Below are positions 24,597 to 35,402 of a DNA stretch of 64,000 nt, in pieces. The stretch is from positions 62,001-126,000 of the forward strand of contig JAFISE010000022.1 of NCBI GenBank assembly GCA_022560025.1, read 5' to 3'. The position numbers and the translations under genes are program-made. The DNA comes from Stagonosporopsis chrysanthemi. Its lineage: Eukaryota; Ascomycota; Dothideomycetes; Pleosporales; Didymellaceae. Position 1 is the stretch's first letter. Each line of letters opens with the position of its first letter. The notes under the pieces are model-generated. The model saw nothing but the letters and a program-made list of their open reading frames with translations. It was not told where the DNA came from and did not search any database.

Positions 24597-26364
24597 TCAC
24601 GCCCTCCCAAACCTCTGCCCCGTCAACGGAATCGTCACACCAACCAGCTTCCCACCCTCCACCTCCAGCAAGAACTCGTCATAGTACATCTGCTTCTCGT
24701 CTTCAAACGCACCAACCGTCATCCACGAAATACACTCGTCGTCAAACAACCCCGTGCGCTGCGCAACAGGCAACACCTGCGCGACACCGCGATACTGCAG
24801 CACCTCGCTCCCAGCATGCGTCCCCGGAAACACCAATCCCGTGGGATAGATCTGCAGCAAGATATCCAGATCGGCCGGCAACGCACCCCCGGGCAGCAGA
24901 ACAGCGGGCTTCGCATCCACCCCAGCGAGGAAGAATTCCTCAACACGCAACCCCACGCCTTCCTCGTCCACCACCATGGTCAGATTTGACGCCCCGTCCG
25001 CAAACGTCCCGCTGAATTGCCGTGCCGCCCACTCGCGCCCCGCCCACTCCGCCGCCGCGACAAACGTCTCCGCCGCCGCCGCCCGCAGCGGCCACCGGTC
25101 GCCCAGCGCGTCCGGGCCCGCGACCAGCACCGAGACGCCGACGCCGTGGTCTGGGGCCAGCATCAGCAGCGCCGTGTAGCCCGGCTGTCCGCCGGCCTTG
25201 GTGTACAGATCGGAGGTGCGGGTGCGGAGCGAGCCTGGGGCAAGGGGGAGCGCGAGGCGGTTTATTTCCCAGGGCGCGCCGACGCTGGTCAGTGGTGAGG
25301 CGGTGTGGGCGTGGGGTTTGAGCCAGGCGCGGGTGAGCTCGGGCGGGAGGAGGGTCGAGTGCAGGATGGAGAGGCCCGTGGTGCGCAGGTCGGCGGCGGT
25401 GGAGTAGAGGCCGCCGGAGCTGTGGGGGGTGTTAGCACTGTATGTGAAAAGAGCGAGAGGGGAGAACTCACGGCGCGCTGACCTGGTTGTCCCATCCCCA
25501 GCTCGACACGGGCAGCGGCGGGAGCACAACCGCATTCACATCTTCCCCGCGCGGGACCACAGACCCCGTATCCCGCAACCCCAGTGGCTTCGCAAGCACC
25601 TCCTGCACCGCCTCCTGATACGTCCTATTCGTTAGCCTCTCCAGCACGCGGCCCAACACCCCAAACCCCCCGTCCGAGTACTGCGCCGACTGGAACACCG
25701 GCTGCACGGGTCTCTTCCCGTTCTTCATCAGCTCCAAAAACCGCGCCACCTCGCACCCATTGCTGCTGCTGCTGCTGCTGCTGCTGTTGGTGGCGTCGGG
25801 CTCGCACGCCAGTGCCGCGATGGGAAACGTGCCCACGCCTGCCTGGTGCGACGCCAGCGCCCCGACGGTCACGTCTTCCCACACGATGCGCGCGTCTGAC
25901 GCATTCCCCGCGCTGTTCCGCGCCAGCTCGGGCATCAAGTCCGTCACGCGCCGGTCGAAGATGTCGAGGCTCTGCGCGTGCGCGAGGATGGCGTACACGG
26001 TGTACAGTTTCGACACGCTGCCGACGCGGAAGATTGTCTCGTCGTTTAGTTCGGCGGGGAAGGACTCGTTGAGTGCTGGGGCCGTGGCGCGGTGCGTGTA
26101 TGTGTACAGCGAGGCGTTGGTGTGGGTGGAGAAGATGTCGATGACGAAGGAGGCGGTGGAGCTGTTGACTGCGGAGGAATTGAAGAGGGAGGATATGATG
26201 CTGGGGAAGGAGGCGGTGGCGTTTTGGAAGGCGGTGGTGTTGCAGAGGGGGAAGTTGTTGTATAGGGCTGGGCCGAGGAGCGGGCAGGCGTCTGTGGGGT
26301 TCCAGTGTTGGGCGGTGGTGGAGCCGAGGGCTGAGAGGAGGAGGGGAAGTGTTGGTGGACGCAT
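24597..26364 (-). CDS. Secreted beta-lactamase-like serine hydrolase
   Basis: Serine hydrolase of the beta-lactamase/penicillin-binding-protein fold; fungal members are secreted esterase or amidase-like enzymes of mostly unknown substrate. Exons 26364-25472 and 25419-24597 give 571 aa. A signal peptide is present (MRPPTLPLLLSALGSTTAQ). The nucleophile motif is SVSK (Ser116, Lys119). The usual YxN is YSD (229-231), a Tyr with Asp in place of Asn. There are many N-glycosylation sequons. A poly-Ser loop (about 193-201) comes from a CTG/AGC repeat at about 25759-25789. The C-terminal about 170 residues resemble the extra beta-rich domain seen in fungal members of this family. The neighbours give no hint of substrate. 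Confidence 0.87.
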
Positions 26365-28294
26365 GGTGGGAATGTAGGAATGAAAGAGATTTGATTGGAA
26401 ATGTGTGGTGGAAGGTACAGTTCAGACATGTTATATACAGTCTCGCACAGAGATCAACTGTTGATACTTTCCATGTCACTAGCTCCATCAGGAATATGGC
26501 GATACATTCACCACCACGCATCGAAAGATGACGTGTGAAGCCGCAAACAAGGCTGAGCTCTCTTACTACACAAAGCACAACCACCAACGAGTGGCTGCTA
26601 CAAGCCCCGAGCAAGATGAGCTCGTTGCGTTGAAGAGTCCCACATGGCGGCTTGAAAGCTTGGCCAACATACAATCCAGACAAGGCAAGAACGTAAGAGC
26701 AAGCCAGCCCCAAGCGAAATCCCGTAACCGTGGAATTTCGGCAGACGTGGAGATAAAGTAAGCACTAGATGGACGTGTGACGGATCGTCGGAGGATGGAT
26801 CTACACTTCAGTCTCCGCCCCTCTCGCGCTAGCCCTGGATAGGCAATATGATGGCCAAGAGGGTGAGACGTCGGCCAAGACCCGGACTTCATTGTTCCTA
26901 AAGTGGAGCAGCAATGAACACATTGCCTATTCAGAGGAACGTGGTGCGAGGTGGTCTCTGCAGTCATTTGTGTCGGCATTAACACGGCGGTGAGGAGCAT
27001 TTGACGGCGGTGCTCGGGTTGTAGGTCGCCTGCTCCTCATCACGTTTACTGCTCAACACTGCCGCGCCGGCGATTTGAATCACCATGCTGACTCCTTGTT
27101 TGCCAAGGAGGATCTGCAGAAACAGTCGTGGCTATAGTATGCGTGCTTCGGACGCGTAGCGGACGACAATGTGTGTACACGTGATGCTAGGCGCGTCGGC
27201 CATGAGCATCAGGGTCAAGGTGAGCATGCTAAGCTGGTTTCTGCAGGCGGTTTATATCAGGGACTGAGAGTCATGTGGTCGTGCGATATGTAGCCGATCA
27301 TTTCGAGTGTATGTGTTAAGGAAAATGGGATGGAACATGTGCGGAAGCGGGCGATGATGTTGGCATGATACTGGAGGCTCGGGAGGAAGACGGTGGAAAA
27401 GATCATGCTGATTGGCTTCGAGACCTAGGAGACGTAGATGGCGGCTTCGACGAGGCAGGCGGGTGAGACCTTACTGCAGGTTTTGTAGCTCGGTACGAAG
27501 ATCATTCTGGTGAATTCAACCTTGCAGGGTGGTGCTAGAGGGGTGAGCCTCGAACCAAAAATGCTAAGTGAGAGAAAGTGGGTAGTCGATGGGACGAGTC
27601 ATCGCAATTATCTGCTCGATAACATGATGTAGTAGATTGGTCATGTAAGCGCAGCAATAAGGAAATGAAGCACAACTTGAGACGCGGAAAAACTAAAGCT
27701 GCTAATGTATAGAGGAAAGTCAACAAGCACTGGCGTCGCATCGCAAGCTTGTACCCACACACAGCAACATTTGCGCATTAGACCAAGGAGTCGTACAACG
27801 TACCATCGGAACCTGGGTGCTGGAAGCTGTGGAGCTTCCACGCACCTATAGCGGTGACACTCCAATTGATTCGTTGGAGGCTCTACTCGGTCTGGTGGTG
27901 GATTAATTGACGCAGCTAACGTCTCACCTCCACAGCCAGAGCCTGCCTGGGAGACAAGATCAAGACTTGAGAAGATTGGCAACGCCGCCCTTGGCATGAA
28001 GATGCGTTGTTTTGATTTATCTTGACGATGTGACTGTTCAAGACCTTGCTACGGGTTCGTACGAAGCCCAATTCCAAGAAGATGTTGGTACGGTAAGAGA
28101 ACGTCGTGATTACTGCTTGAATTGCATTGTCGAAACATTTGATCCACGGTCTTGCCCTTGGACTCTGTCGAAGTAGCTGATTGACTGGATGGGTGCTGTC
28201 GACAGGCGTATGGATGAGGATGAACCGCTAGTTGAGAGACGATAAGACGAGATTGTCGAGTATTATAAAACGATTTATCGACCATCGATCGCCG
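26365..28294. other. Intergenic, no gene seen
   Basis: 1.9 kb with only short unrelated open frames on both strands. No repeats or transposon ends were noticed. Confidence 0.55.
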
Positions 28295-30456
28295 TCAAAT
28301 GATCGCGAGCTCCTGCTCTATCGCCTCCCGGCGGAAGCGGACCCTCCATACAAGCTTCGTTGTATAAAACACTCCGATTTTCTTGTACACACCGCCAACA
28401 TTGCTTGCTCGCTCAAAAACCAGAAACCAGCTTTCGTGAAAAGTCTTGTTTCGCGTATGGTGTGGCCACAATCCGATCAACATCATAAGAACATCAGCAT
28501 CCGGTGCGGGAACATGTTCATCGTCAGGTTTCCACCTCCACGTATCATGCAGTTCAATCAGGTCATCGTACCCATCAAGACGATCGAGCTTTACTCTGAG
28601 AACAGAGCGACCATGGTGGTCTGTTTGCGGCCAAAAAGCTACGGGCAAGCAAACTCCTCTCATAATCAAACTTCCGCCTGAGACTCGTCCGAACGGATTC
28701 TCACTCGCGGTCTCCGTTGTGACGGAAACAACGGAGACTTCTGGGATGAGGAACGCTAGCTGATTGGAATCCCATCGCCATCTTGGCCAATAGACTCTAC
28801 CCGATCGTGAGGCCCACGACCAACTAGGAGCTCTATATTCAATAACCTTACTAGATTGATACGTATACCAAAGCAAGTCAACGATCAGACTGTTTTCCCA
28901 CAAGCCAGCGTAAAAGCGAGACTGGCGTCCAGAAGCTACGCTTGTAGTCACACCTTGTAAAGCTGGGAAAATGTCCGCAGGATATGTGAGTTGCAGTTGA
29001 GAATACGTGTTGACAAGCTCATGCCAAGCACGGATTTGAAAACTCTCTCTATCCAGAAGACCCAAGGATCCGGGGGTAGATTGCGTCAAAGATGCAAGAG
29101 TATGTTTTTGACCAATTGCAACATATTTTTGAATCGTAACATCTGATCCATCATCCATTTTTTTGGCTTCTGAGCACTACCAATAAAGCATCGAGTTGGT
29201 GTAGTGTAAAACTCTTGGCGATAGGATCCACTCCTGGAAAAACCACGCACGCCGCTGTAGCGGGAGATCCCGCGATCTGACGAGATTGCAGTCACGGTGT
29301 GATCTCACACAAATCTTGTAGGGTGAGCCATTGTGACTGATGAGACAGTGCACTATCGGCAGTGATTCAGGGCTCGTACCGTCGCTCAGTTCCTGCGAGC
29401 GATACAGACCCCCCTTGCTGTCTGAAGATGCAGCAGCAGCTATCGTCAGACTTGAGCCCGAGTAGATTGCCGCCATCTTGCTGCCTTCCTTATACTAGTC
29501 TCTGAGGTCATCTTGCAGTATACACAAGCTGTCGATCCAGAGATAACGAAAACCAAGTCTTTCGGCAGTAATTATGGCGTGTCTAAAGGTTTCTGGAAGA
29601 TCGAGCCATGGGATTTCGTCTTGGAACTGATCAAGTGTCTTTGAAGTCAGTTGTAGTGGTACCAAACCACCCCAGCGATGACTGAGACAAGCGTATGGTC
29701 CTGTTTGATTCACGGTCGACCGATGAAGTCGCACTTTATCGGGTCCCAGAATCTTCAATACGCGGGTGGGAAGCAGCGACGTTGCAACGGCCTGTCCGCA
29801 GACATGTGATGTTTCGCAGACCTTTATCCATTGCAAGATTGATTTGGCAGCGACGTTTGGGTCGCCGATCTTGTGAGATATGTCTCGCTCCGGTATAGAT
29901 GGCCACGGACTCGGATATCCTGAGAGCTCAGCTTTGGCAAAGGCCACCCACATGCTTCCGACGTACCTGTTACACTTTGTAGCAATAGTTCCACCCCATT
30001 GACAGTTCTTGCATAGAGATTTATCCGCAAGCCCATCTCATTAGTATCAATATGCATCCTAGATATACTGGAGTCACTCTCCCAGGGCTGCAAGACAGTA
30101 TGCAACATCAGACAAGCAGAGCAGTGAGTTGACAAGAGATCTGCTAAACAAGTCATGTGTATCCATAGACCAAAAGCTATTTCATCCAGATCCATGCAAA
30201 TCCTGCATTGCGGTTGAACCTCGTCAAGATTGAAAGACCTATTCGAAGATTGCAAAGATATCCGCGGCTTAACTTCACCCAACTCAGAAGCGCCAGACGT
30301 ATAGCTCCGACCATCTTCCGATCTGTCGTCAGGGATCCCAGGCAATGAAACTCGTGCACCCGCCGACTCGTCGCCCCCACCATGGGTCTGGCGGAAGGGA
30401 CGTCGAATCCCACGGCGTGCGGGCTGCACGGTCTTCCTTCGCAGGTACTGGAGCAT
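28295..30456 (-). pseudogene. HET-domain (heterokaryon incompatibility) gene with two nonsense codons
   Basis: Exon 1 is 30456-29967 and exon 2 is 29919-28295, with a 47-nt intron (GTACGT donor, CTCAG acceptor). Together they form a single frame of about 704 codons, interrupted only by TAG at 29497-29495 and TAG at 29179-29177. HET-domain landmarks are present and in order: YACLSHRWGG, LWIDSLCILQDD, then after the first stop YKEGSKMAAIYSGSSLTIAAAA, RRAWFFQEW and, near the C-terminal part, APSWSWASRSG. The first stop falls where Trp is expected (TGG to TAG); the second falls where Gln or Glu is expected after LYW (CAG to TAG is simplest). Both are transitions of the CpA-to-TpA kind. Intact relatives trigger nonself recognition and cell death at hyphal fusion. 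This copy should not make a full-length protein. The start at 30456 is a choice; the frame is open further upstream. Confidence 0.82.
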
Positions 30457-31110
30457 GATCGAATTTGCACCGACGCAGTATCCCGAGTTGTTCAAAGCAT
30501 TCTCTCGATCGCTCCAGGCTTCCTTCACTGCAAACCGGCAACAAGGCTGAACTGTTCCGTGGACTGAGGGGCGGATATCACAGTGGCGCGAAGCACGGTG
30601 GCAGCCTGTGGGATCGGTACCACAGGACGGTGAGATGAAAGGCCAGGGTTGAGTGCGTGGGATAAAAGAGATGAGTGTGTGAAGAGAGAAAAGTGAGGTG
30701 GGGTGAGGAGCGAGGCTTACGTTCAATTCAGAGAGCAGGTGTACACCGCCAAACCTCGCCTGCGGCAGCTGCAGCCTGACGAGGGAGGCGCAGCCTTGTC
30801 ACGTACATACACAACACGAGATCGCGAGAACAGCGGGTATTGGAACATCATTGATTGCTATACTACGCTGCGCTAGCCAATCCGTCCCAAAGTAAGAGAG
30901 CGTAATGCGCTCGTGTTGTTAAGTATTCGTACGCCGTTTTCATGGCAACGACATTGTCGCTGTGGGGTATATCCGCTGGTCCAGTACCAGAACGCCTTTC
31001 CCAAATGTAATCGTCCTTCAAAACGCAAGCCTGGATGCTGTGCAAGTCCCAAGCCAAGATGCCGAATGGGTGCATTAAGAGCAACTCGTCAATGCATCAG
31101 CTCGAAAGGC
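30457..31110. other. Intergenic between HET remnant and SNF2 gene
   Basis: No supported gene. It holds the 5' side of the HET remnant and the 3' end of the SNF2 gene. A GC-rich patch with an open frame continues the HET reading frame upstream but has no family resemblance. Confidence 0.5.
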
Positions 31111-34100
31111 TTAAGCATGCGCACCAAGACGCGCCTTCTTCCCAACCCTTGTTCCGCTGGAGCCATCCCCCGATGCATTTCGCTTCGCCCTTCCTGATGT
31201 GTGTTTACGGTCTGGCATCTCGATGGGCATAGGTGTGTCGATGCGAGGGCTGCCTGGCGCAGGCGTAGGCAGTGAAGTATCGGTGAGCGAAGGTGGAGAG
31301 AGAACATCAGACTCATCGTCGAGCAAGACAATATGCTCTTCGCGCTGCTCCGGCGGCTCGAATGCAGGAAGCTGCCCCTTTTGGTTCGCGTTCGAAGCGG
31401 TGACAACTTCATCCTCGAGCTGCTGCTGAGCTGCCTTGCGCTCCTCCAGCCATGCCTCGTGCTGCGCCTTGTAGTCCTGCTCCGTGTTCTGCATCCACTC
31501 GCGTTGCTGCTTGCTCTGCGCACACGTGTTGATGCATTCAGAACATACGATGTAGAAGCCGCCACTACCACTTGGTTCTCCCATAAGCTCGAACTCAGGA
31601 AGGTTCTCGCCAACAAGAACAGCCTTGTCCCAGTCGAGACAGTCCTCACAGAAGCCTTGCGGACACCATCTGCACCTGAAAATGAGGCCTCCGGCGTCAG
31701 TGGTATTCTTCCAGCAGTCGGTGCAAGCGTGCTGCGAGCAATAGAAACCGCTGAATCCTTTCACCTTTGACTGGTAGTCCGGAGAAAGACAATCGTAATG
31801 GTAGGCGCGCGGGCACGACTTGCATTCAACAAGATGACCAGTCTCATCGCCATTGAAGCACGCAAGGCAGTGTGCCTCGTGCGCAATCTCGCGCTTCTTC
31901 TCCCTGATGGGATCAGCAAGTCGCGGGTCTTTACCTGCAAGGGTAGGAACCGCTTCCCAGTCGCCGCAATTCATGGACTCCTTGCTAATGGCAAAGCCAT
32001 CAACCATGACTGTAGTGTTTTTGCCACGACGGCGGTCTTCGCGAGTGATCTCATCCGGAAGAATGTTGGCGGCGATCGTGTTACCCTTGTCGTCTTTCTG
32101 ACGTTGGATTCGTTTGCCGTCAAACACAGCGCACTCAACACGCTCCATGATGGAGAGCCACCTCTCTTCGTCGGCTGCAGACTGTTGTACATCGTGTACC
32201 GTGGAGTGATCGGCAGGCTTGTCTCGGCACTTCTCCATCATTGTAGGAAGATCCCACGACAGCATTTCCGTAACATCAATCTCGGGATGTGACAGGGTTT
32301 GAGCTCCTCGGCGAATCAAAGTCTTGAGTTGCGTTGAATCCATCTGTGGCACATCGTCCTGGACTGAAGCCTTGCCTTTCTTTGGTGTCTGATCGTCGTG
32401 CACACTACGCATAGACTCGGTGATTTTTGCTGAGAGGTACAACTTCTTGCGAATTCTGCCCATCATTTGCTCTTCAACCGTACCCTGTGTGCAGAGTTTG
32501 TATATCGTTACAGGCTTAGTCTGGCCGATGCGATGGGCACGCGCCTCGGCCTGCAAAGTGATTTGAGGATTCCAATCCTCGTCTAGGAAGATGACGTCCT
32601 GAGCACTGGTGAGATTGATACCTAACCCGCCTGCACGAGTAGACAGAAGCATGACTTTGTAGTCTGAGCCTTCTTGGTTGAATAGCCGGATGTCAAGGTT
32701 GCGGCGTGCGCGTCCTGTGCCGCCGTCGAGACGGAGATGGCGGAACGACTGTCCGTGATCGCTGATGAGAGATAGGAGGTCTTCGCAACAATCGAGCGTT
32801 TGCGTGAAGCCCGAGAAGATGAGAACCTTCTTACCTTGCTCGAAGATCGTGTGCCTGAGTAGCTTCTCGAGCAAGATGAACTTGCCAGAGGCACGAATGA
32901 CGTGCTCGCCAAGGTAGTAGGGGTCCGGAGATACGCCGGGGAGAAGGTAGGGGTGGGAGCAACACTTGCGTAGCTGCATAACCAAATTCATCAATTTCTG
33001 CCATGCAGACTTGTTCGTAGACGTGCTGTCCTGCTGTTCTTTCTCGAGGGTCTGGCGCATGATCTGCGCTGTCTCCTCCCATTCATCTGGACCATGAGCA
33101 GCATCAGGCTTCGTCTCGAGTTGCTGGATCGACTGCAGCAAGGTAGCTTCTTTCTTATCTTGCTCAATCACGGCCTTCTCTTTCTCTTTTCCGTTCACAA
33201 ACAGGTCATCGAGCATGCCTTGATCTACACGTGTCAATAGCCGGGTGTACCAGAACCGTTGCATGGGCGTCAATGGAACGTAGAGCAGCACTTCTTCCTT
33301 TGGCGGCAATCCTAAGTTGACGTTAGGACCATCCTTCATGCGACGCAACATGATCAGTTCGAGAAGATGCCGAGCGTCATCCATGGTCTGTTTGTTGACT
33401 TTGCCCCGAGTTAGATCGAAAGACTCCTTGAAGATGTCTTGGGTGTGGACGGTGAAGACATCCGGGTACAACCATGTCAGCAAAGCCCACAATTCCAGGA
33501 GATTGTTTTGGAGTGGCGTGCCAGTAAGAATCATACGGTACTCGGAACCGATGTTCCTGAGTGCTGCTGAAATGTTTGTCGCGCTGCTCTTGATCTTGTG
33601 GCCTTCATCGAGAACAACGTAGCGCCACAGGAATGAATGCTTGAACCAGGCTACGTCCGCTTGGAACGTGTCGTACGTGGTGACGATGATCTTGTAGGAG
33701 GACGCCGAGTCTTCGTATGTCGAGACCTTGACACCAGCCTTGCGAGAAGCCTTGCGGCCTTTGAGCTGCTCGGTCTCGTTGCCATGCATATCTTCCATAC
33801 CTGTTGCCACTCGTTTGAGACGCTCCCGCTCGTTCTTGGTGCCGTGCATGCGGAGGACTTTCAACCCTGGGACCCACTTCTGAGCCTCTGTGACCCACGA
33901 GTTCAGAACGCTGAGCGGGCAGACGACAAGATACGGGCGTAGCTCTTCTGATGTGGTGCCATTCTTGCGATCAAGCTCTTCAAGGTATTGGAACAGCGAC
34001 AATGTTTGCAGCGTCTTGCCTAAACCCATCTCATCGCCCAGGATGCCGGAAATCCCGTTATTGTACAGATGGACCATGAATGAGAGGCCGGACAGCTGGT

Positions 34101-34932
34101 AGGGTTTCATAGTTGCGGTGACTCCCTTTGGCTGCTCTGCAAGTTCTTCATACTCAACGACGGGTCTAGCATTGTGGTTTGCGACCAGCTTAGAGACATT
34201 GTTGGTGGGGGGGAGCAAAGGGAGGAAGTACTCCTTGTTCGCGACAATGAAGTTATTTGCTTTGGCTTTCGTCTTGCGCGCGATGTCGGCCCGAAGACGA
34301 GCGCGTGCTGTACTGATCGCAGGGGGCTGGACTGTCCTGCGCTTGGTGGGAGTGTTCGATTTCGGCACCTCGATTGTGTCAGATTCCAGGACACGGGCGT
34401 GTCGGGCACTTCGGCGGCGTGAGCCATCGAGGGTGGTTGCTTTCCCGGTCTCCATCTTGAGGTCGCTGTAGTGCGCGTTGGTCTTCAAGTGTCTTTTGTA
34501 ACCGCGAGCGCGCACTGGGCGCGGTGCAGGTTTGACGGGGCTTGGCGCAAGCTCGTCTTCACTTGTACCGCCGTCGACAGAAGCGGACTTGGTCTGAAAG
34601 AGCTCGCTGTCCTTGTATGCGCTCGTGTGCGCCGATGGCTTCTTGATAACGTTGCTGATCTCTAAGACGGGGGAATCGGTGGAAGAGCGGCTTAGAGGCA
34701 CGTAAAAAGGGCTTTGCTGTTTTGGCAGAGACCATTTGCTCGCGGCGTGGTTGGGGCCGCCCACCGTCTCCTGCTTCTGCGCAGTCTGGGTGGAGATTCG
34801 TCGTGCTTTGGTTGCAGACTCGGCGGTGTTTTGCGACCCGAATTGTGCAAGTAGACTTTCGAGGTGTCCGCCGCGGCGGCAGGGTGTAGACGGCAAGGGA
34901 GTGCCTAGTGAAGGGCGGCTACGCTCCACCAT
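31111..34932 (-). CDS. SNF2-family chromatin remodeller with C-terminal PHD-like zinc finger
   Basis: ATP-dependent nucleosome remodeller in the nucleus. Single exon, 1273 aa. The basic, low-complexity N-terminus (about 1-230) carries several Lys/Arg clusters. The SNF2 ATPase core follows: KPYQLSGLSFMVHL, Walker A DEMGLGKT (300-307), DEGH box (442-445), LTGTPLQNN, then the helicase C lobe with LSTRAGGLGINL and ARAHRIGQ. A Cys-rich region from about residue 1020 to 1110 (CLACFNGDETGHLVECKSC with CxxC and HxxC pairs) is PHD-like and followed by a second Cys cluster. The C-terminal tail is acidic then basic. The ATPase core is most like the ISWI/CHD/Mit1 branch; a precise ortholog cannot be set by eye. 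It is divergent from a Clr2-like silencing factor, which suggests a link to heterochromatin. Confidence 0.92.
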   Translation of the reverse strand: MVERSRPSLGTPLPSTPCRRGGHLESLLAQFGSQNTAESATKARRISTQTAQKQETVGGPNHAASKWSLPKQQSPFYVPLSRSSTDSPVLEISNVIKKPSAHTSAYKDSELFQTKSASVDGGTSEDELAPSPVKPAPRPVRARGYKRHLKTNAHYSDLKMETGKATTLDGSRRRSARHARVLESDTIEVPKSNTPTKRRTVQPPAISTARARLRADIARKTKAKANNFIVANKEYFLPLLPPTNNVSKLVANHNARPVVEYEELAEQPKGVTATMKPYQLSGLSFMVHLYNNGISGILGDEMGLGKTLQTLSLFQYLEELDRKNGTTSEELRPYLVVCPLSVLNSWVTEAQKWVPGLKVLRMHGTKNERERLKRVATGMEDMHGNETEQLKGRKASRKAGVKVSTYEDSASSYKIIVTTYDTFQADVAWFKHSFLWRYVVLDEGHKIKSSATNISAALRNIGSEYRMILTGTPLQNNLLELWALLTWLYPDVFTVHTQDIFKESFDLTRGKVNKQTMDDARHLLELIMLRRMKDGPNVNLGLPPKEEVLLYVPLTPMQRFWYTRLLTRVDQGMLDDLFVNGKEKEKAVIEQDKKEATLLQSIQQLETKPDAAHGPDEWEETAQIMRQTLEKEQQDSTSTNKSAWQKLMNLVMQLRKCCSHPYLLPGVSPDPYYLGEHVIRASGKFILLEKLLRHTIFEQGKKVLIFSGFTQTLDCCEDLLSLISDHGQSFRHLRLDGGTGRARRNLDIRLFNQEGSDYKVMLLSTRAGGLGINLTSAQDVIFLDEDWNPQITLQAEARAHRIGQTKPVTIYKLCTQGTVEEQMMGRIRKKLYLSAKITESMRSVHDDQTPKKGKASVQDDVPQMDSTQLKTLIRRGAQTLSHPEIDVTEMLSWDLPTMMEKCRDKPADHSTVHDVQQSAADEERWLSIMERVECAVFDGKRIQRQKDDKGNTIAANILPDEITREDRRRGKNTTVMVDGFAISKESMNCGDWEAVPTLAGKDPRLADPIREKKREIAHEAHCLACFNGDETGHLVECKSCPRAYHYDCLSPDYQSKVKGFSGFYCSQHACTDCWKNTTDAGGLIFRCRWCPQGFCEDCLDWDKAVLVGENLPEFELMGEPSGSGGFYIVCSECINTCAQSKQQREWMQNTEQDYKAQHEAWLEERKAAQQQLEDEVVTASNANQKGQLPAFEPPEQREEHIVLLDDESDVLSPPSLTDTSLPTPAPGSPRIDTPMPIEMPDRKHTSGRAKRNASGDGSSGTRVGKKARLGAHA

Positions 34933-35402
34933 GGCGCCGTTCGCTGCAGCCTAGGCGCAGATGATCTGAGAGCCAATGGTGCGACAAAGTCGAGGTGAAT
35001 GCGGGCTCTGAGCAATGTTATCGCGGCAGCATGGTATATGAGGTGGGAGCCTGAGAGCAGACTGCAATGGTGATGGTGATGGTGACGGTGAAGAGCGGTC
35101 AATGCGCAAGATGTCCTCCGGACCCTCCGGAACACCTGCGCCGTCGACTACGCGCGGTGAGGACTGGAGATACCTAGGTAGTGAGGTGAGGATTGTTGTC
35201 CAAGCCTGTACCAAGCCTCCGGCGGCGGTGGTGAGGCGTGAACGCGCCTGGGAAATGTTCGCGTTGGCCTCGGAGTTAAGAGTCGGTAACGCCGAGGAAC
35301 GGCGCGACCAGCAATCATCTGCGGCGTGCGACGTGCACCCTGCGACAAGCTCACTGCGCCCTCGACACCACCCGCGCAGTGCTCGCGCAGTCGCTGCCCG
35401 CC
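34933..35402. promoter_or_regulatory. Shared divergent promoter of SNF2 and Clr2-like genes
   Basis: 470-bp gap between two divergent start codons, so both genes are transcribed from this interval. It contains a TGGTGATGGTGATGG run near 35068. No TATA box was identified. Confidence 0.5.

Noticed and set aside
25584..26713. Frames of 160-360 aa on other phases of the serine hydrolase
   Set aside because: Low-complexity Pro/Arg/His translations of a GC-rich gene; the true frame has signal peptide, SVSK motif and splice signals.
29919..29966. Frameshift in the HET gene near 29955
   Set aside because: A normal 47-nt GTACGT...CTCAG intron restores the frame, so only the two nonsense codons remain as lesions.
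31089..32292. Frames of 145-186 aa overlapping the SNF2 gene
   Set aside because: Shadows of the 1273-codon SNF2 frame without motifs.
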